Assembly: GCA_028386065.3 (NCBI GenBank)
Contig: JAKUCV010003658.1
Span: 4,316 to 68,315, forward strand
Reading direction: 5' to 3'
Source: Turnera subulata
Lineage: Eukaryota; Streptophyta; Magnoliopsida; Malpighiales; Passifloraceae
Length of the DNA stretch: 64,000 nt
Under the pieces are notes generated by a model. That model saw only the letters and a program-made list of their open reading frames with translations. It did no database searches and was not told where the DNA came from. Both the position numbers and the translations under genes were made by a program. Shown here piece after piece: positions 10,380 through 23,174 of this stretch. How positions within the stretch are numbered: position 1 is the first letter of the stretch; every line of letters starts with the position of its first letter.

Positions 10380-11720
10380 TAACTTCAATAACAGTAATTT
10401 TTATATCACACAAATGATAAAATCATTATTTTATGCACAATCAGTCATATAAGTATAAGCATCTTATACATATAATTTTTTTTTTCACAAAATTCTTAAG
10501 TTCAAGAGAAAACCATCATTGATTAGCATCTGAATCAATTCATTTCACATACAGTATGACATGTAATGAAAATGTCTTTCATATAATTTTTCTTTCTTAA
10601 AATTAAAACTAAGGAAGTAAAAATCCCCACAGTTTTAAGAAATCAAGCCACTTCTCAAAAATATATAATTTAAATCTCCACTAAGAATCTTACCAAGAGA
10701 TACATAACAAAAAAAAATTTTCATGACCAATTTTGATGAATAAACCCATAGCACATAAATAAGAATAATTTCACATAAATTACTCAGCCAATGATATATG
10801 TGATAAGAAATTTGATTACAAAAGTTTTTAATAAGCATATTAATTTTTCTTATTATAGCCATGCCAAATTACGCATTAATCCCAAATTTTCATAATTATA
10901 TCATACAAATTAAATTTATATAAACATAAGGTACATATGAAAGATAAAATTTATCCAAATGCGAGTTTTAGAAAAAAAAAATTCCTCCCAAGAATTTTAA
11001 TAAATTTAGAACCTCAAAAACAAACATATCTTTCTTCATTCCTTACTAAAGTGTAAGAGAAAAGTAGCATCTTAATGCACCACTCAATTCTTATTATTGA
11101 CCACAAGACAAGTTTGAGCCACATAATTTTGTTTATTCATATTTGCCACAAAATAATTTTCGTGAAATGATCTAACTCTAATATCATATCCTGAACCAAA
11201 TTAAATTTTGACTTAGTTGGACTTTCATTTTTTATCCCATTTTTATACTCATAAGGAACACAACAAACTTAAAGAGTTCGAGAATAAAAATAAAAAAACT
11301 AACAAAATGAAAGAGAGAGCAAAAAGGGAAGACAATAATCTCAAGTATCTAGTATGTATAAGAATGAATTCATGATCTCTATTTATAAACAAGGAAAAAA
11401 CACAATTCAGCTCAAGGCATAAAAGCTTAACGTTCATTGGCCACAATACTATTTTTGTAACTCTTAGTTATAATGCACTCAAAGTTTGAATTTTGAAAAG
11501 TAACTGTAACACAACCTTTAAGTCACGACTTGCCAATTCATTCCATGTTAAAAGAAATGAATAATCCAATTGGTGAGAAAACTCATATGGGTAAATAAAC
11601 ATATGTTAGAAGGAATTTAGAGAAAATCAATTACTTACAGAATAAATAATAAATAATATTTCTTTTTAAAATAAAATTAATCAAGAGATTTAGATGCTTT
11701 TATACTCAAGACTTGGTTAG
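10380..11720. other. AT-rich spacer
   Basis: Strongly AT-rich sequence. The small minus-strand frames (10635-10862, 11249-11446) show no domain or splice structure. Nothing recognisable. Confidence 0.45.
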
Positions 11721-11825
11721 TATTTTCTAATTCAAAAAAAAAAAGAGTGGAAAACGCTCTGAAATAGCTTTGCCTGAACCTTCTCTGACTCTCCTTGTCG
11801 TTCCTCAAAGAAGAGTGGGACCAAT

Positions 11826-13500
11826 GGTGAGGAACCGAGACAGGCCGATGAGGAGTTGCCTGATGCTGGGGGGCTCATTGTCACCCTATCTCTGATGAGA
11901 TTCTTCCGCTGGCGGCAGTGGACCCTTCCCCTATAGCGGCCTCTCAGCCGCAAAATCCTACTTCATGGTCTTTCAGTGATGTGGTAGCTCGCTCGGGGGT
12001 GCCTTGGGCGGATGAGGATGAGGTTGAGTATGAAGAGGGGGATATTGTGTTTACTGAAGGCATCCATGATTCGGGTATAGAACTATATGAGACCTTCAAA
12101 TTCCACCTGGATAGGCAATGGGAAAACGTTGTTGTGGTGAAACTCTTGGGAAGGATTATTGGGTATAAGGCGTTGAGTTCTAGGCTCCAAACTTTGTGGA
12201 ACCCATAAGGGGCCATGCGTATCATTTATTTACAGAACAATTTTTATATTGTTTGGTTTGCACAGGCGAAGGATTGTTTTCATGCATTGGCTAATGGTCC
12301 GTGGCAGATCTTTAGGGATGCTCTGGTGGTGCAACTTTGGACGGCGAGTTTTCGTGCCTCTGAAGGTGTGATTATGAAAGTTGTGGTCTGGGTTCAATTC
12401 CTGGATCTTTCTCTTGCACGTTATCACCCTCGCATTTTGCATGCATTGGGGAGCCTGGTTGGACGTACTATTAAAATTAATCTGAAAACCCACTCTGTGG
12501 AGAGGGGTCGTTTTGCCAAGGTCGTTGTGGAAGTTGATTTAACAAGGCCATTGAAGGGGAAGGTGGAATTCGAAGGTTTGTTGTAAAAGGTAGCTTATGA
12601 GGGTTTGCCTCAGGTTTGCGTATCCTACGGGTGTGTCAGTCATGCCCTGAATCTATGTCCTCATGTTCTGGCTACTTCAAGCCCTTCTATCGCACCATCC
12701 AGTAGTTCGGTTCCTGAGTCCAACGCTTCTGTCCAGTTGCCACCCCTGCCGCCACCATCAGAGGAGGGGTATGTCGGTGAATGGATGAATGCAGTGTGGT
12801 CTTCTCGAAAAAGGGTAAGGAAGGAGGTTGCCCTGGCCAATCAGCAGTCTTTACCCCTGTTAATTTAGGGCTCTCGTTTTGTTGGCCTACCCACGGAATC
12901 TACGGGTCAACATGCATCGTCTACGGCAGTGCATCCAGATGAGAATGCCGTTCTACGTAAGGAATCTATAGTTACTTTGGGTGATTATATGTAGAAGGAT
13001 TTTCTTGTTCTTTCCAAGGTGGTCTCCAAGCAACGGATTGGGCCGAAATCTAAGACTAAGCCCAATAGTGGTAAGGGTAACAAGGGTAAGGCACTGGCCC
13101 AGCATGTCGCACCCTCTGATTCTGTCGTTGTTCTTCCGACTCTCTCTATGTCTCACTCTACAGTTACCTTGCCTCTTTCTACTCATTCCACCTTGGTCTG
13201 AATTGAGGCGTCTTCACCCACCTCGGTGCCTCCTCCCTGTCCCTCCCTTGCGAAACTGCCACTCCCTGTGGAAGGTGAGGGCAATAGGGAGGCACATGTT
13301 AGGCCTCAGGATCTTGATTCCCCTCATAAGAGTTTGTCGGTTTCCCCTAATTCGGTGGTGTCTGGTAATGATGTTACTTTTAACCTAAAGAATCCGATTT
13401 CTCGGTTGTCGGGTGCTCGGTAGGGTCTGGTTATCAGTGGTGGTCCCAGTGGTTCTTTTGTGTCAATCGAGAGTGCGGTTCGGTCCGAGGGAGTCTCTAG
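11826..13500 (+). pseudogene. LINE ORF1 (DUF4283 / zinc-knuckle RNA-binding protein), broken
   Basis: ORF1 of plant L1 elements encodes a nucleic-acid-binding chaperone of the LINE RNP. Visible parts are ARSGVPWADEDEVEYEEGD (near 11990), a DUF4283-like block VVKLLGRIIGYKALSSRLQ (near 12135), WVQFLDLSLARYHPRILHAL (near 12390) and KVVVEVDLTRPLKGKVE (near 12520). Then comes a single zinc knuckle (12614-12655) in which the second Cys of CX2CX4HX4C is Tyr, followed by a basic, Ser/Pro-rich tail. At least four stops or frameshifts break it. The start at 11826 (ATGGTGAGG) is my guess; the 5' UTR is only about 90 bp. Confidence 0.75.
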
Positions 13501-13542
13501 GTGGTGATTTTGGGTATGTCTTTTCTACTAATCTATTCTATT

Positions 13543-13723
13543 ATGTCGATTAGATCATTGTCTTGGAATTATAGAGGGGCAGGCTCTACAAAATTGTTTG
13601 ATACTGCCCGCGAGCTTATTAGACAGCATCGACCCTATATTTTCCCTTATTTGAGCCCCGTATTAATGGTCAGTCTGCTGCCTGTACTGCTCGCCCTTGG
13701 TTTCTCCAGAACACACCGGACGC
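13543..13723 (+). pseudogene. LINE ORF2, 5' end (endonuclease N-terminus)
   Basis: ATG at 13543 starts the APE-type endonuclease: SLSWNYRGAG carries the first catalytic Asn motif, and after a one-base frame change LFEPRI carries the catalytic Glu. The frame stops abruptly at about 13723 in LTR sequence and resumes at about 34446 with YSFSSGIWVLW, the next expected part of the same domain. That is direct evidence that the intervening 20.7 kb was inserted into this LINE. Confidence 0.8.
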
Positions 13724-15659
13724 CCCCACAAGCGTAACCGGATAGGTGCCTAGAGCAACTAGCGTGCCAACAGGCACCCTCAGGCCTTAGTAACAAAATG
13801 GCAGAAGTTTAAGACTTCGGCCATGTAAATAACGTTAAGACGACCACGCTAGGGTAAAAAAAAACACAGATTGCAAACTTTATTTGCGCACCTTCATACA
13901 TAAGAGGCAACCATACTGTTATCTGTTTTCACACTTGCATAACCAACATGTTACAAACCATGCCAAGGGCACTATCCAATAAGCCTACATCAATCTGGTT
14001 TATAAGTACAAAAAAAAAGTGGAACCTAGCCAAGGTTTGCTTAATACCCATCTCTAAAGATCCCTCATGTCCGGATCCTCCCACACCGGCTTACTCCTCT
14101 CTCCCAAACCTGAAAGTAAAGTTAAGGGAAGGGGGTGAGTTTACAACTTAGTAAGAAAGGAAGTCATGCATGAAATACTCAGAATGCATGCAATGCTGAA
14201 CATGAGCATCATCAAGTAAATTCCATAGCTTCCCTGCTTCCATCACCTATTGATAGGGGAACAATGCCCTATGGAGACTATGTAATCAGGCAACAGAGTT
14301 TGTATCGATTCTTAGCCAACAGCCCAAAGTACGAGGCATTCCGAGTCATGGGAAGTGCTCATGACTTGTTGCCCAACTACACAGCCCCTAGTAACCATTG
14401 TTTGTACCTGCTTTTAGAACCAAGCGGGCAGTGCCCACTGCAAGGCTCTCCAACCTGTAATATGGCGCACAAAAGTGCCCATTAATCCATTGGTACGTAC
14501 AAGCCCAGCTTGCACTACCTGTACAATCAATTGGCTAATGATCCACATGATGCATATGTGTGCAAATGCAATGCACAGCCCCAATTTATGGGCAGCAACT
14601 CAAGCCTTCACATTCAATAATTTCACTAGCACATCATAGCAACAATCAAGCACCCCAAGTGCACAACAAGGCAGCCATGGGCTTTCTGCCCAACATAGAA
14701 TGCAATCATAAGCATACTAAACATAAATCCCCAACTTACATAAACTATGCCTCCCTAGGCCTTTCCTCCTTTTGAGGCTCCTTATTATCCCCTGCCATAC
14801 AAGCAACTACACATCAGTCATAACCACAATAGTCATGGTTAACTAGTAAACACATGAAACACACATCTTGTGCAATTGGCGCACCAATTGGCCAACTCTA
14901 GGCCAACTGGGCATCCCTTGGTGCACTAACACACACATAGCATGTCATTAATTTCCCCTAAGCCACCAAAATCCCCTTGCTCGGGCTAATTGGTTTCCCT
15001 CAGAACCAATTATGCACCAGCAAGGTCAATAGGCTACCATGGTGCTAATTACTTGCACTGAGCAGGCCAATTGTTGTCATGGAAGGTCAATTCCGCACCA
15101 AACTCTCAAGAATTCTACCTCCACTAACCTTCCAAGTTCCTGTTCTTCCTAGTCCCTTCAGCCCTCAAAATCCTCTAAGCCCTCCTAGTCACCACGAATT
15201 TGGGCAGCAGAATGAGGGGCTTGAGGTGCTTGCTCCCCTTTTGTTGCATGGGCAAGCAGGTGACTAAGCAGTCACTTGCAATCCCAGCAACTTTGGTGGC
15301 GACACCTCCTACTTGCCCTCTTGCTTACCCAGCAGGTTTGGTGGCAGCTGCTCTAGCTCCCTTGCCACCTCCTGCTTAGACCTGCAGCTTGGTGGCAGCA
15401 CCTCATGCTTCTTTGCCACCTCCTGCTTAGGCCCTTTTAACCAGCCAGCACAAATTTATTACCTTCACTAACTTTCACCTTCAGTAACTTCACCACACAC
15501 TTAGCAACTCCTGACTGGCTGCGCCCTTTCGGGCAAAGGGTGCAGCTCTTGGCATGCCAATGGAACCAAAACGTGCCAATTGCACACCAACAGCATAATT
15601 GTGCTCCTATCACGCACACACTGTCCAAACCCACTTCACATTGTACACAGGGCCTCACA
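13724..15659 (-). repeat. LTR of gypsy family A (minus strand, 3' LTR)
   Basis: On the minus strand it starts TGTGAGGCCC at 15659, immediately after a polypurine tract (complement of 15660-15672) and the last codons of a pol gene, so it is a 3' LTR of a minus-strand element. It ends near 13724 in ...TTGTGGGGGCG, truncated by a few bases against the LINE. Length is about 1.94 kb. It is a diverged relative of the family B LTRs further right: both share the GGGGGTGAGTxTAxAACTxAGTAAG block and the CCTGTxATxTGGCGCACA block. No genes; the many small frames are not real. Confidence 0.75.
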
Positions 15660-15703
15660 TCACCTCCCCCTTATAAGAAATTCGTCCGCGAATTTTACCT
15701 GTG
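15074..15703. repeat. Left arm of 0.6-kb inverted repeat
   Basis: Near-identical in reverse complement to 20404-21029. The arm includes the last pol codons (15673-15703), the polypurine tract (15660-15672) and the first ~585 bp of LTR A. Because the arms are inverted rather than direct, this is not a normal LTR pair: a reverse-oriented 3' end has been fused to the gag start of the plus-strand element at about 15703. Confidence 0.85.
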
Positions 15704-16898
15704 TGTGTTTTGTTTGTTTGCTGAATGCACATGTAAATTAGGAAAGAGGCAACTTGAGAAGGATGTTGATGATGAGAACATTATGCATGATGAGCAATCT
15801 GTACGTGTGGCTCGACGAAAGGTGGACAAGGGGAAAGCACCAGTTGACCCAATTGTCCTCGAGGATGCAGTTGTGGGTGAGAGTGAATACTCCGACCCTG
15901 TCCATAGGGATGACACAACAGTTGAGGCTTTGAAAGCTGGATTGCAAGGTGTAAATCGAGCTATTGAGACTATTTCTGGTTGGATAGCTGAAAAGGAAAA
16001 GCAAGGTGGAAATGTTCAGACAACTCAGGGATTGGAGGTGCCATTGGCTACCTTTGTGAAGCTTGATCCACCTACATTTTCTGCTAGGGAAAATGAGGAT
16101 CCACATTGGTTTCTTGATTCTATATGGAAACGTTGTGAAGCTGTGGGTTACACAGACTATAGGGCAGTGAGCTTGGCTGCCTTTCGGCTGGAGGCTGACG
16201 AAGCAAATAATTGGTATGAGTCTAAAAAGAGAGAGAGGGCTCCAGGAACACCACAATGGAGCTAGAATGAGTTTTGTATTATGTTCCTTGACAGGTTCCT
16301 ACCGCTTAGTGTGAGGGAGGAACGAGCTTATGAGTTTGAGTCCTTGAGGCATGGTGATATGTCTGTTGGGGAGTATGACTCCATGTTCGTGAAATTATCC
16401 AAGTATGCTCCTTACTTGGTTCTCGATGAGCAAAGGAAAATTAGACGCTTTATTCATGGCTTGCAGGATTACTTGTATAACTCCCTAACTGCCCTTGAGT
16501 TTCCTTCCTATGCTACTGTGGTTGATAAGGCTAGGGGACTTGAGTCCCAAGCTAAGGAAGTTAGGGCCGAAGCTAAGCATCAAGCTAAGCAAGGTAGCAA
16601 TCAAGGGCAGCAACGCACCTTCAGTGGTGCTGGTCAGACCCGTGGTCGAGCACAGATGGGATATTGGGGTAATCTGCCGAGGACACAAAAGAAGAATAAT
16701 TCTGGATGGGGTACATCTGGTGGGAGTGCTAGTTCGGCACCAAGGCCAAAGTTTGGGAGAGGCAGTGGCTCCCAAGTGGTGCAGTCTGTATCTCCTAGTG
16801 TGTGCTATACCTTCCATCAGCCTGGGCATTTTGCTCGTAAGTGTCCATTGAGTCTGCAGCCTTCTGTAGGCAGTGTGGTGTCTCCATCACCGAGGTAG
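15704..16898 (+). pseudogene. Gypsy gag (Tekay-like chromovirus), broken
   Basis: Gag forms the retrotransposon particle. Visible: an N-terminal charged region (VARRKVDKGKAPVD, near 15810), the retrotrans_gag core with TFVKLDPPTFSARENEDPHW (near 16050), AVGYTDYRAVSLAAFRLE and FLDRFLPLSVREERAYEFE (near 16285), a Gly/Arg-rich linker, and a zinc knuckle CYTFHQPGHFARKC (near 16801) whose second Cys is Phe. An amber stop at 16264-16266 sits where Trp is normal (QWS-stop-NEF), and another stop lies at 16897. The 5' end is lost at the junction at 15703, so no leader, PBS or 5' LTR precedes it. Confidence 0.85.
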
Positions 16899-19800
16899 AT
16901 TCGAGCTGATAGTCAGACCATGTCCCGTGATAGGGGTAACATGGGACGAGGTGGAGGTGGTAGAGGATCGGGGCAAACACAATCGAGTCAGGGGCAGGCT
17001 GATGTTTTCTGCCTGACCCAAGAGGATGCGAAGGCGTCGAACACCGTTGTAACAGGTATACTAAAATTTTGCTCTTGCCCGACACTTTCTTTAATTGATA
17101 CTGGTTGCACACATTCATTTGTTAATTTGCATTTTGCCAAGTATTTCTCCAAAGTTCCAACTAAGTTAGATACCCCGGTGGTTGTATATACCCCTCTTAA
17201 TGAGCGAGTATGTGTGGAGAATGTGTATCGGGACTGTGATGTATGCATCGCTGGGCGTAATTTGCTGGCAGATTTGATGTTGCTACCTATGGCTGAATTT
17301 GATGTTATTTTGGGGATGGATTGGTTGTCAAGGTATGGAGCACAGGTAGATTGTGCAAATAAGCAGGTTAAGTTTAAACCACTTGGTGAAACAGAATTTG
17401 TTTTCCAAGGGAAATTTGTGAAATCCTTGCCTGAAATCATTTCTGCTGCAAAAGCAACCAAGGTAGTATTATCAGCTGAATGTTTGTATTTGGCTTCGGT
17501 GCACAGTGTAAGTGAGCCGGGTAAATCTGTTGAACAAGTTCCTATTGTCAATGAATTTCCTGATGTATTTTCGGATGACTTAGTCGGACTGCCATCTGAT
17601 CGGGAAATAGAGTTTGGTATTGAATTAATACCTGGGGCAGAACCTGTGTCCATAACACCATACAGGATGGCACCGGCAGAGTTACGGGAATTGAAGAAAC
17701 AATTACAGGATTTGTTGGATAAGGGGTTCATCAGGCCTAGTGTGTCTCCGTGGGGCGCACCAGTGTTATTTGTAAAGAAAAAGAATGGTTCAATGAGGCT
17801 TTGTATTGACTACCGACAGTTGAATAGGCTGACCGTACGGAATAAGTACCCTTTACCCCGCATAGATGATTTGTTGGACCAGTTGCAGGGTGCTAAGTAC
17901 TTCTTAAAAATCGACTTAAGGTCTGGTTACCATCAGCTGAAGGTCAAGGCTGAGGATGTACCAAAGACAACATCTAGATCCCGATATGGCCACTATGAAT
18001 TCTTGGTTATGCCATTTGGGTTAACTAATGCTCCGGCAGCTTTTATGGACTTGATGAATCGAGTTTTCAAACAGTTTCTGGATAAGTTCGTGATTGTTTT
18101 CATTGATGACATACTGGTGTATTCCAAAAGTAAAGAGGAACATGAGTTGCACTTACGGATGGTGTTGCAGACCTTGCGGAAGGAGAAGTTGTATGCCAAG
18201 TTTTCAAAATGCGAATTTTTGCTGGAAAGTGTATCGTTTCTAGGGCATGTTGTCTCTCAAGGAGGTGTTGGAGTTGACCCACAAAAGGTTGAGGCCATTG
18301 TGAATTGGCCAAGACCAACTAATGTAACTGAGGTGCGGAGTTTTCTCGGGTTAGTCAGGTATTACCGACGGTTTGTGAATGGTTTTTCTAGCATTACTGC
18401 CCCATTAACTAAGCTCACACAAAAGAGGGTACAATTTATATGGACAGATGAGTGTGAAAGGAGCTTCCAGGAACTGAAACGTAGATTAACAACCACACCA
18501 ATTCTTGCGTTGCCTATGGAGAATGGGACATTCACTGTATATTGTGATGCTTCAAGGGTTGGTCAGGGTTGTGTATTGATGCAGGATGGGAAGGTGATAG
18601 TATATGCGTCCCGGAAACTTAAGAAAAACGAAGAGAATTACCCGGTACACGACCTTGAGATGGCAGCAGTGATTTTTGCATTAAAAATTTGGCGCCATTA
18701 TCTTTATGGGGAGCCATGCGAATTCTACACAGAACACAGGAGTTTGAAGTATATCTTTGAACAGCGGGGTTTAAATCTTAGACAACGTAGATGGGTTGAG
18801 TTACTTAAGGATTATGATTGTGTGATCAAGTACCATCCGGGAAAGGCCAATGTAGTGGCTGATGCGTTGAGTCGGAAATCGATGGGCAGTCTTGCACACC
18901 TGAGTATGACCAGAAGGTCTGCTGTAGGGGACTGGCATAGGTTGTTAGATGAAGGATTGCAATTTGAAGTTTCTGAAACGGGTGCACTTTTGGCTCACTA
19001 TCAAGTGCGACCCACTTTGATCGGTGAAATTGCTATGGCGCAGGAGGAGGATGGTGAAACAAAGGCTTGGAAGGAAAAAGCCAGCAAAGGTGAATTAGCG
19101 GGGTTTGTAGTATCTGTTGATGGTATTTTGAAGTTTGGTACCCGAGTTTATGTTCCTGAAAATGGTAATCTCCGCAGTAAGCTTATGGATGAGGCTCATC
19201 AATCTCGTTATACCATGCACCCAGGTTCCACTAAAATGTACCGTGATCTTAAACAACATTACTGGTGGAACAACATGAAAAGGGATGTGGCTGAATATGT
19301 TGCTAAGTGTCTAACGTGCCAACAGGTTAAAGGAGAGCACCAAAAGGTACCTCGGTTGCTGCAGCCTTTGCCTGTTCCTGGAATGGAAGTGGGAAACGGT
19401 TGCTATGGACTTTGTTAGTGGTTTGACGAAAACTGTTGGCGGGTTTGATTCTATTTGGATTGTTGTAGATAGACTAACCAATTTCACTAAGTTGGCCCAA
19501 GTTTTTATTGATGAGATCGTGAGATTGCATGGAGTACCAGTGTCTATTGTTTCAGATCGAGGTCCCCAATTCACATCTAAGTTTTGGCAGAATTTCCAGG
19601 AAGCAATGGGTACAAAACTTGATCTAAGCACGGCTTTCCATCCGCAAACTGATGGCCAAAGTGAAAAGAGTAATCCAAATTTTAGAAGACATGTTGAGGG
19701 CTAGTGTGCAGAGTTATGGAGGTAGCTGGAACAAATACTTGTCACTTGTGGAATTTGCTTATAATAATAGTTATCAGTCCAGCATTGGCATGGCACCGTA

Positions 19801-20452
19801 CGAAGCATTGTATGGTCAAAGATGCCGCACACCCATTTGTTGGGGTGAAGTAGGTGTAAGAAAATTATTAGGCCCAGAAATTGTGGAATTAACTGCAGAA
19901 AAAGTAAAGGTGGCACGAGATAATCTTGCTGCGGCACAAAGCAGGCAGAAATCTTATGCAGATAATCGAAGATGGGACTTGGAATTTTCTGTTGGTGATA
20001 TGGTTTTCTTGAAGGTCTCACCAACTAAGGGTGTGGTACGTTTTGGTAAAAAGGGGAAACTGAGTCCCCGATTTTTAGGACCCTTTGAGGTACTGGAGAG
20101 GATTGGCCCGGTAGCATATCAGCTTGCATTACCACCAAACATGTCTCAAATCCATCCAGTATTTCATGTGTCAATGTTACGTAAATATGTACCTGACCCT
20201 TCACACATATTGGCACCGCAAGAAGTACAATTGGGGGAAGAGCTGACCTATAAGGCTCAGCCCGTGAGAATAGTTGACACCCAAGTACAAAAGATGCGCA
20301 ACAAGGAGGTGACTTCGGTTAAAATTGAATGGGAAGATCCCACAGGAAGAGAGGTCACTTGGGAATCCGAGAAGGAGATGTTAGACAAATATCCGCATTT
20401 GTTCACAGGTAAAATTCGCGGACGAATTTCTTACAAGGGGGAGGTGATGTGA
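16899..20452 (+). pseudogene. Gypsy pol: protease, RT, RNase H, integrase, chromodomain-like end
   Basis: Domains in order: protease with [10 protein letters not shown] (near 17090; usually DTGA/DSGA); reverse transcriptase with [20 protein letters not shown] (near 17768) and the catalytic [10 protein letters not shown] box (near 18096); RNase H with [10 protein letters not shown] (near 18540) and [11 protein letters not shown] (near 18725), where Glu replaces the usual Asp; integrase zinc finger ending [11 protein letters not shown] (near 19310); integrase core with MDFVSGL (near 19405) and SDRGPQFTSKFW (near 19555); then HPVFHVSMLRKY (near 20155) and a C-terminal WEDPTGREVTWESEKEML block (near 20330) like the degenerate chromodomain of Tekay elements. 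Frameshifts near 19395 and 19660 and a loss of about 15 residues in the integrase core inactivate it. The Glu of the DDE triad survives near 19660. Confidence 0.9.
20435..20447 (+). other. Polypurine tract
   Basis: AAGGGGGAGGTGA directly before the TGTGAGG start of the 3' LTR; primes plus-strand DNA synthesis. It overlaps the end of pol. Confidence 0.75.
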
Positions 20453-21029
20453 GGCCCCGTGTACAATGTGAAGTGGGTTTGGACAGTGTGTGCATGATAG
20501 GAGCACAATTGTGCTGTTGGTGTGCAATTGGCACGATTTGGTGCCATTGGCATGCCAAGAGCTGCACCCTTTGCCCGAAAGGGCGCAGCCAGTCAGGAGT
20601 TGCTAAGTGTGTGGTGAAGTTACTGAAGGCGAAAGTTAGTAAAGGTAATAAATTTGTGCTGGCTGGTTAAAAGGGCCTAACCAGGAGGTGGCAAAGAAGC
20701 ATAAGGTGCTGCCACCAAGCTGCAGGCCTAAGCAGGAGGTGGAAAGGGAGCTAGAGCACCTGCCACCAAACTTGCTGGGTAAGCAAGAGGGCAAGTAAGA
20801 GGTGTCGCCACCAAAGTTGCTGGCTTGCAAGTGGCTGCTTAGTCACATGCTTGCCCATGCAATAAAAGGGGAGCAAGCACCTCAAGCCCCTCATTCTGCT
20901 GCCCAAATTCGTGGTGACCAGGAGGGCTTAGAGGATTTTGAGGGCTGAAGGGACTAGGAAGAATAGGAACTTGGAAGGTTAGTGGAGATAGAATTCTTGA
21001 GGGTTTGGTGCGGAATTGACCTTCCAGGC
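20448..21029 (+). repeat. Partial 3' LTR of gypsy family A; right arm of inverted repeat
   Basis: Starts TGTGAGGCCCCG at 20448 and matches the start of the left LTR (15659 downward) in reverse complement for about 580 bp, then stops at about 21029 where family B LTR sequence of opposite orientation begins. About 1.35 kb of LTR is missing. The inverted repeat as a whole runs from 20404. Confidence 0.8.
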
Positions 21030-21669
21030 TCAGCCACTTGCACCAAGTTGGTGCCACTTGCACCAAGTTGGTGCCACCTCATACTTGTTTCCCATCCAAT
21101 TAGTTTGTGGCAACCAACCTGCTAGCTTGCACACCCAAACCACCAGCAGCTTATTCCCGAGCCACACATCTCATTCTGATTGGTCAGTTTTGCCAATTAC
21201 GTATTTACCCTCATCGAGCCCAATTGTGCACTGACGGGCACCCCGGTGCCCCCCGTTGTGCACCATTTGTGCCAACCCGAGCCAACGGGTATGTCATTTG
21301 GGCAATTGTGCCTCCAATGCACCAATTGAACCTAATTAATATATTCCTAACATAATCCATCATTTTATCGACTGATTAATAAAGTCGAGCACTCGGTATC
21401 CCCTAATAGGTCAACCGTGCCATCGGGTCACCATGAACCGATTTGTGCACATTAGGCCAAGCCAATATGCACCATTGTCCTCAATCCACTAGTAGCATGT
21501 GTTACCGATCCAAAACCCATAGTATCATGTACACATGAAATGTGAGCATCACGCACAAGATGCCGAATACACGATCCAACTAACAAGAATGTCCTCCAAG
21601 GACAAGTAACACCCGGCTCTCATCAAATAAGTATCCCCCTAGGTACCTAGGTGTACCTGGGGTATCACA
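21030..21669 (-). repeat. Family B LTR, truncated (minus strand)
   Basis: Minus-strand LTR start TGTGATACCCC at 21669 is preceded (minus sense) by the polypurine tract complementary to 21672-21685 and a pol-end-like motif. It matches the corresponding 640 bp of the LTRs at 23175-26650, 28152-30521 and 30525-32773. The remaining LTR is missing where it meets gypsy A sequence. Confidence 0.8.
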
Positions 21670-23174
21670 TCATCCCCTCCTTCAATAATTTCGTCCACGA
21701 AATTCAGATGTTAATGTATCTTTATAGATAACATCAACCCGTTAATGTAACTCTCAATCATCTTCCTAAATATGCTCATATGCTATCCCACTATACCTCA
21801 TTACTTCCAATATATCTCAACTGTGCTACTCAGCTCATAACTCAGTCCTATGTATCTCCTATCCATTTTCCTCGAATTCATTCTCGAGTTCAGCCCCAAC
21901 TCCTTATTGTCTTCCAAGCTTGATAATTACAATGTACAGTCCTTATATATTATTATGATCATATCTCACAAAACTCGTTGTCCCGTTTTACATACCTTAA
22001 CGACTCAATCGTAATCTTATAGATTCTAATTCTATCAACTATCTGTCACTCCTTACCACGGTACAAATGGTTAGGCTAAGCAGTACTTGCATATTTCTTT
22101 CAAAACATTATGAAAACATTGTAAATTGTGGCCATATAATAAAAGTAAACAAAACTGTGCAATGTACTGTTAACCTTCCAAATGTAACCATGTGAGTTCC
22201 CACTATAACTCTTTAACATGATACATAGCTCACTAAGCTATCTTAACCCATATGTTCATTTTCTCATCACTAAAACCTCCTATCTCTTGTTCACTCCATT
22301 ACGGGTGCACTACCCGCATACAATTGTGTCATCAAGGCCAATTATCCCCAACCGAACCTCAAAATGCACCACTTGCACAAAAGTGCGTGTACTCGGATAA
22401 TGATCTGCCTATCGGCAAAAAAATGCACCAATCGCACCCTGGTGCGTGCACTGGCACCCTAATCGGCCAACCGAATCAATTGCCCCAACCAGGCCACAAG
22501 GTACACTACTCTCATAGTGATGCACACTATTGTATACACTAGTACACTAGTTGTACCAGCTAAGCCAACAAAATATTCTGCTCGAACCAATTGGACAACC
22601 ACAGGTCCAATTGCATCCCAAACAATCCAGCCACGCTTCCGCAGTGCCACTCCGCTCATACCTCACAAAAAGATGTAGTACTTCACACACATCTCTAAAT
22701 AACCCAAACCAACTCAAATACCCTCATATGTTGTATTTGTCCAGACCATTCTTAAACCTTCCCTCCACATGTTTCTACTCATAGCACTTTAAAATTCCAA
22801 CATCAACATTACGCATCCTTTATTATTGTAAACCAAACTCAACAATCACAACCATTTCCCTCATATGTTACACATTCTCAGGTTCCGTAATAGCATGCGC
22901 TATGCTTTACACATTTCCAAACCCACAATATCATTACTTACTTTTGTTAGTAACACATTCTCAACCTTTTCATTCCAACATAAACTATGCACGAATTTCC
23001 GATCTGCACATCAAGCAAACATAAAAACACAACAGTAAATAAACACACAAACAAAACATATAAGACACAAGCCACTCACCAAACCCCAACATCTAACTCG
23101 ATGGGTACTAGCCATAAGACTGAACAACCTATGCCCCTTAGCAAAATTTTATAACTATGCTCCGCTACCATATC
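21670..23174 (-). mobile_element. Non-coding internal region 1 of family B LTR element
   Basis: A 1.5-kb region between two family B LTRs. Minus-strand order: after the LTR at 23175 comes GATATGGTAGCGGAGCATAG, a degenerate initiator-Met PBS, then AT-rich sequence with no gag or pol frame, then a short gypsy pol-end relic (TTTCGTGGACGAAATT) and a polypurine tract. The element is therefore non-autonomous. It differs in part from internal regions 2 and 3. Frames of 60-96 aa here are not conserved as proteins. Confidence 0.7.

Noticed and set aside
16988..17731. 247-aa minus-strand ORF
   Set aside because: Antisense shadow of the gypsy protease/RT coding region.
15074..21029. The 0.6-kb repeats as an ordinary LTR pair
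   Set aside because: They are inverted, and each includes pol-end and polypurine-tract sequence, so they cannot be the two LTRs of one normal copy.
22218..22542. Possible gag start in family B internal region
   Set aside because: No gag motif, and the corresponding frame is broken in internal regions 2 and 3.
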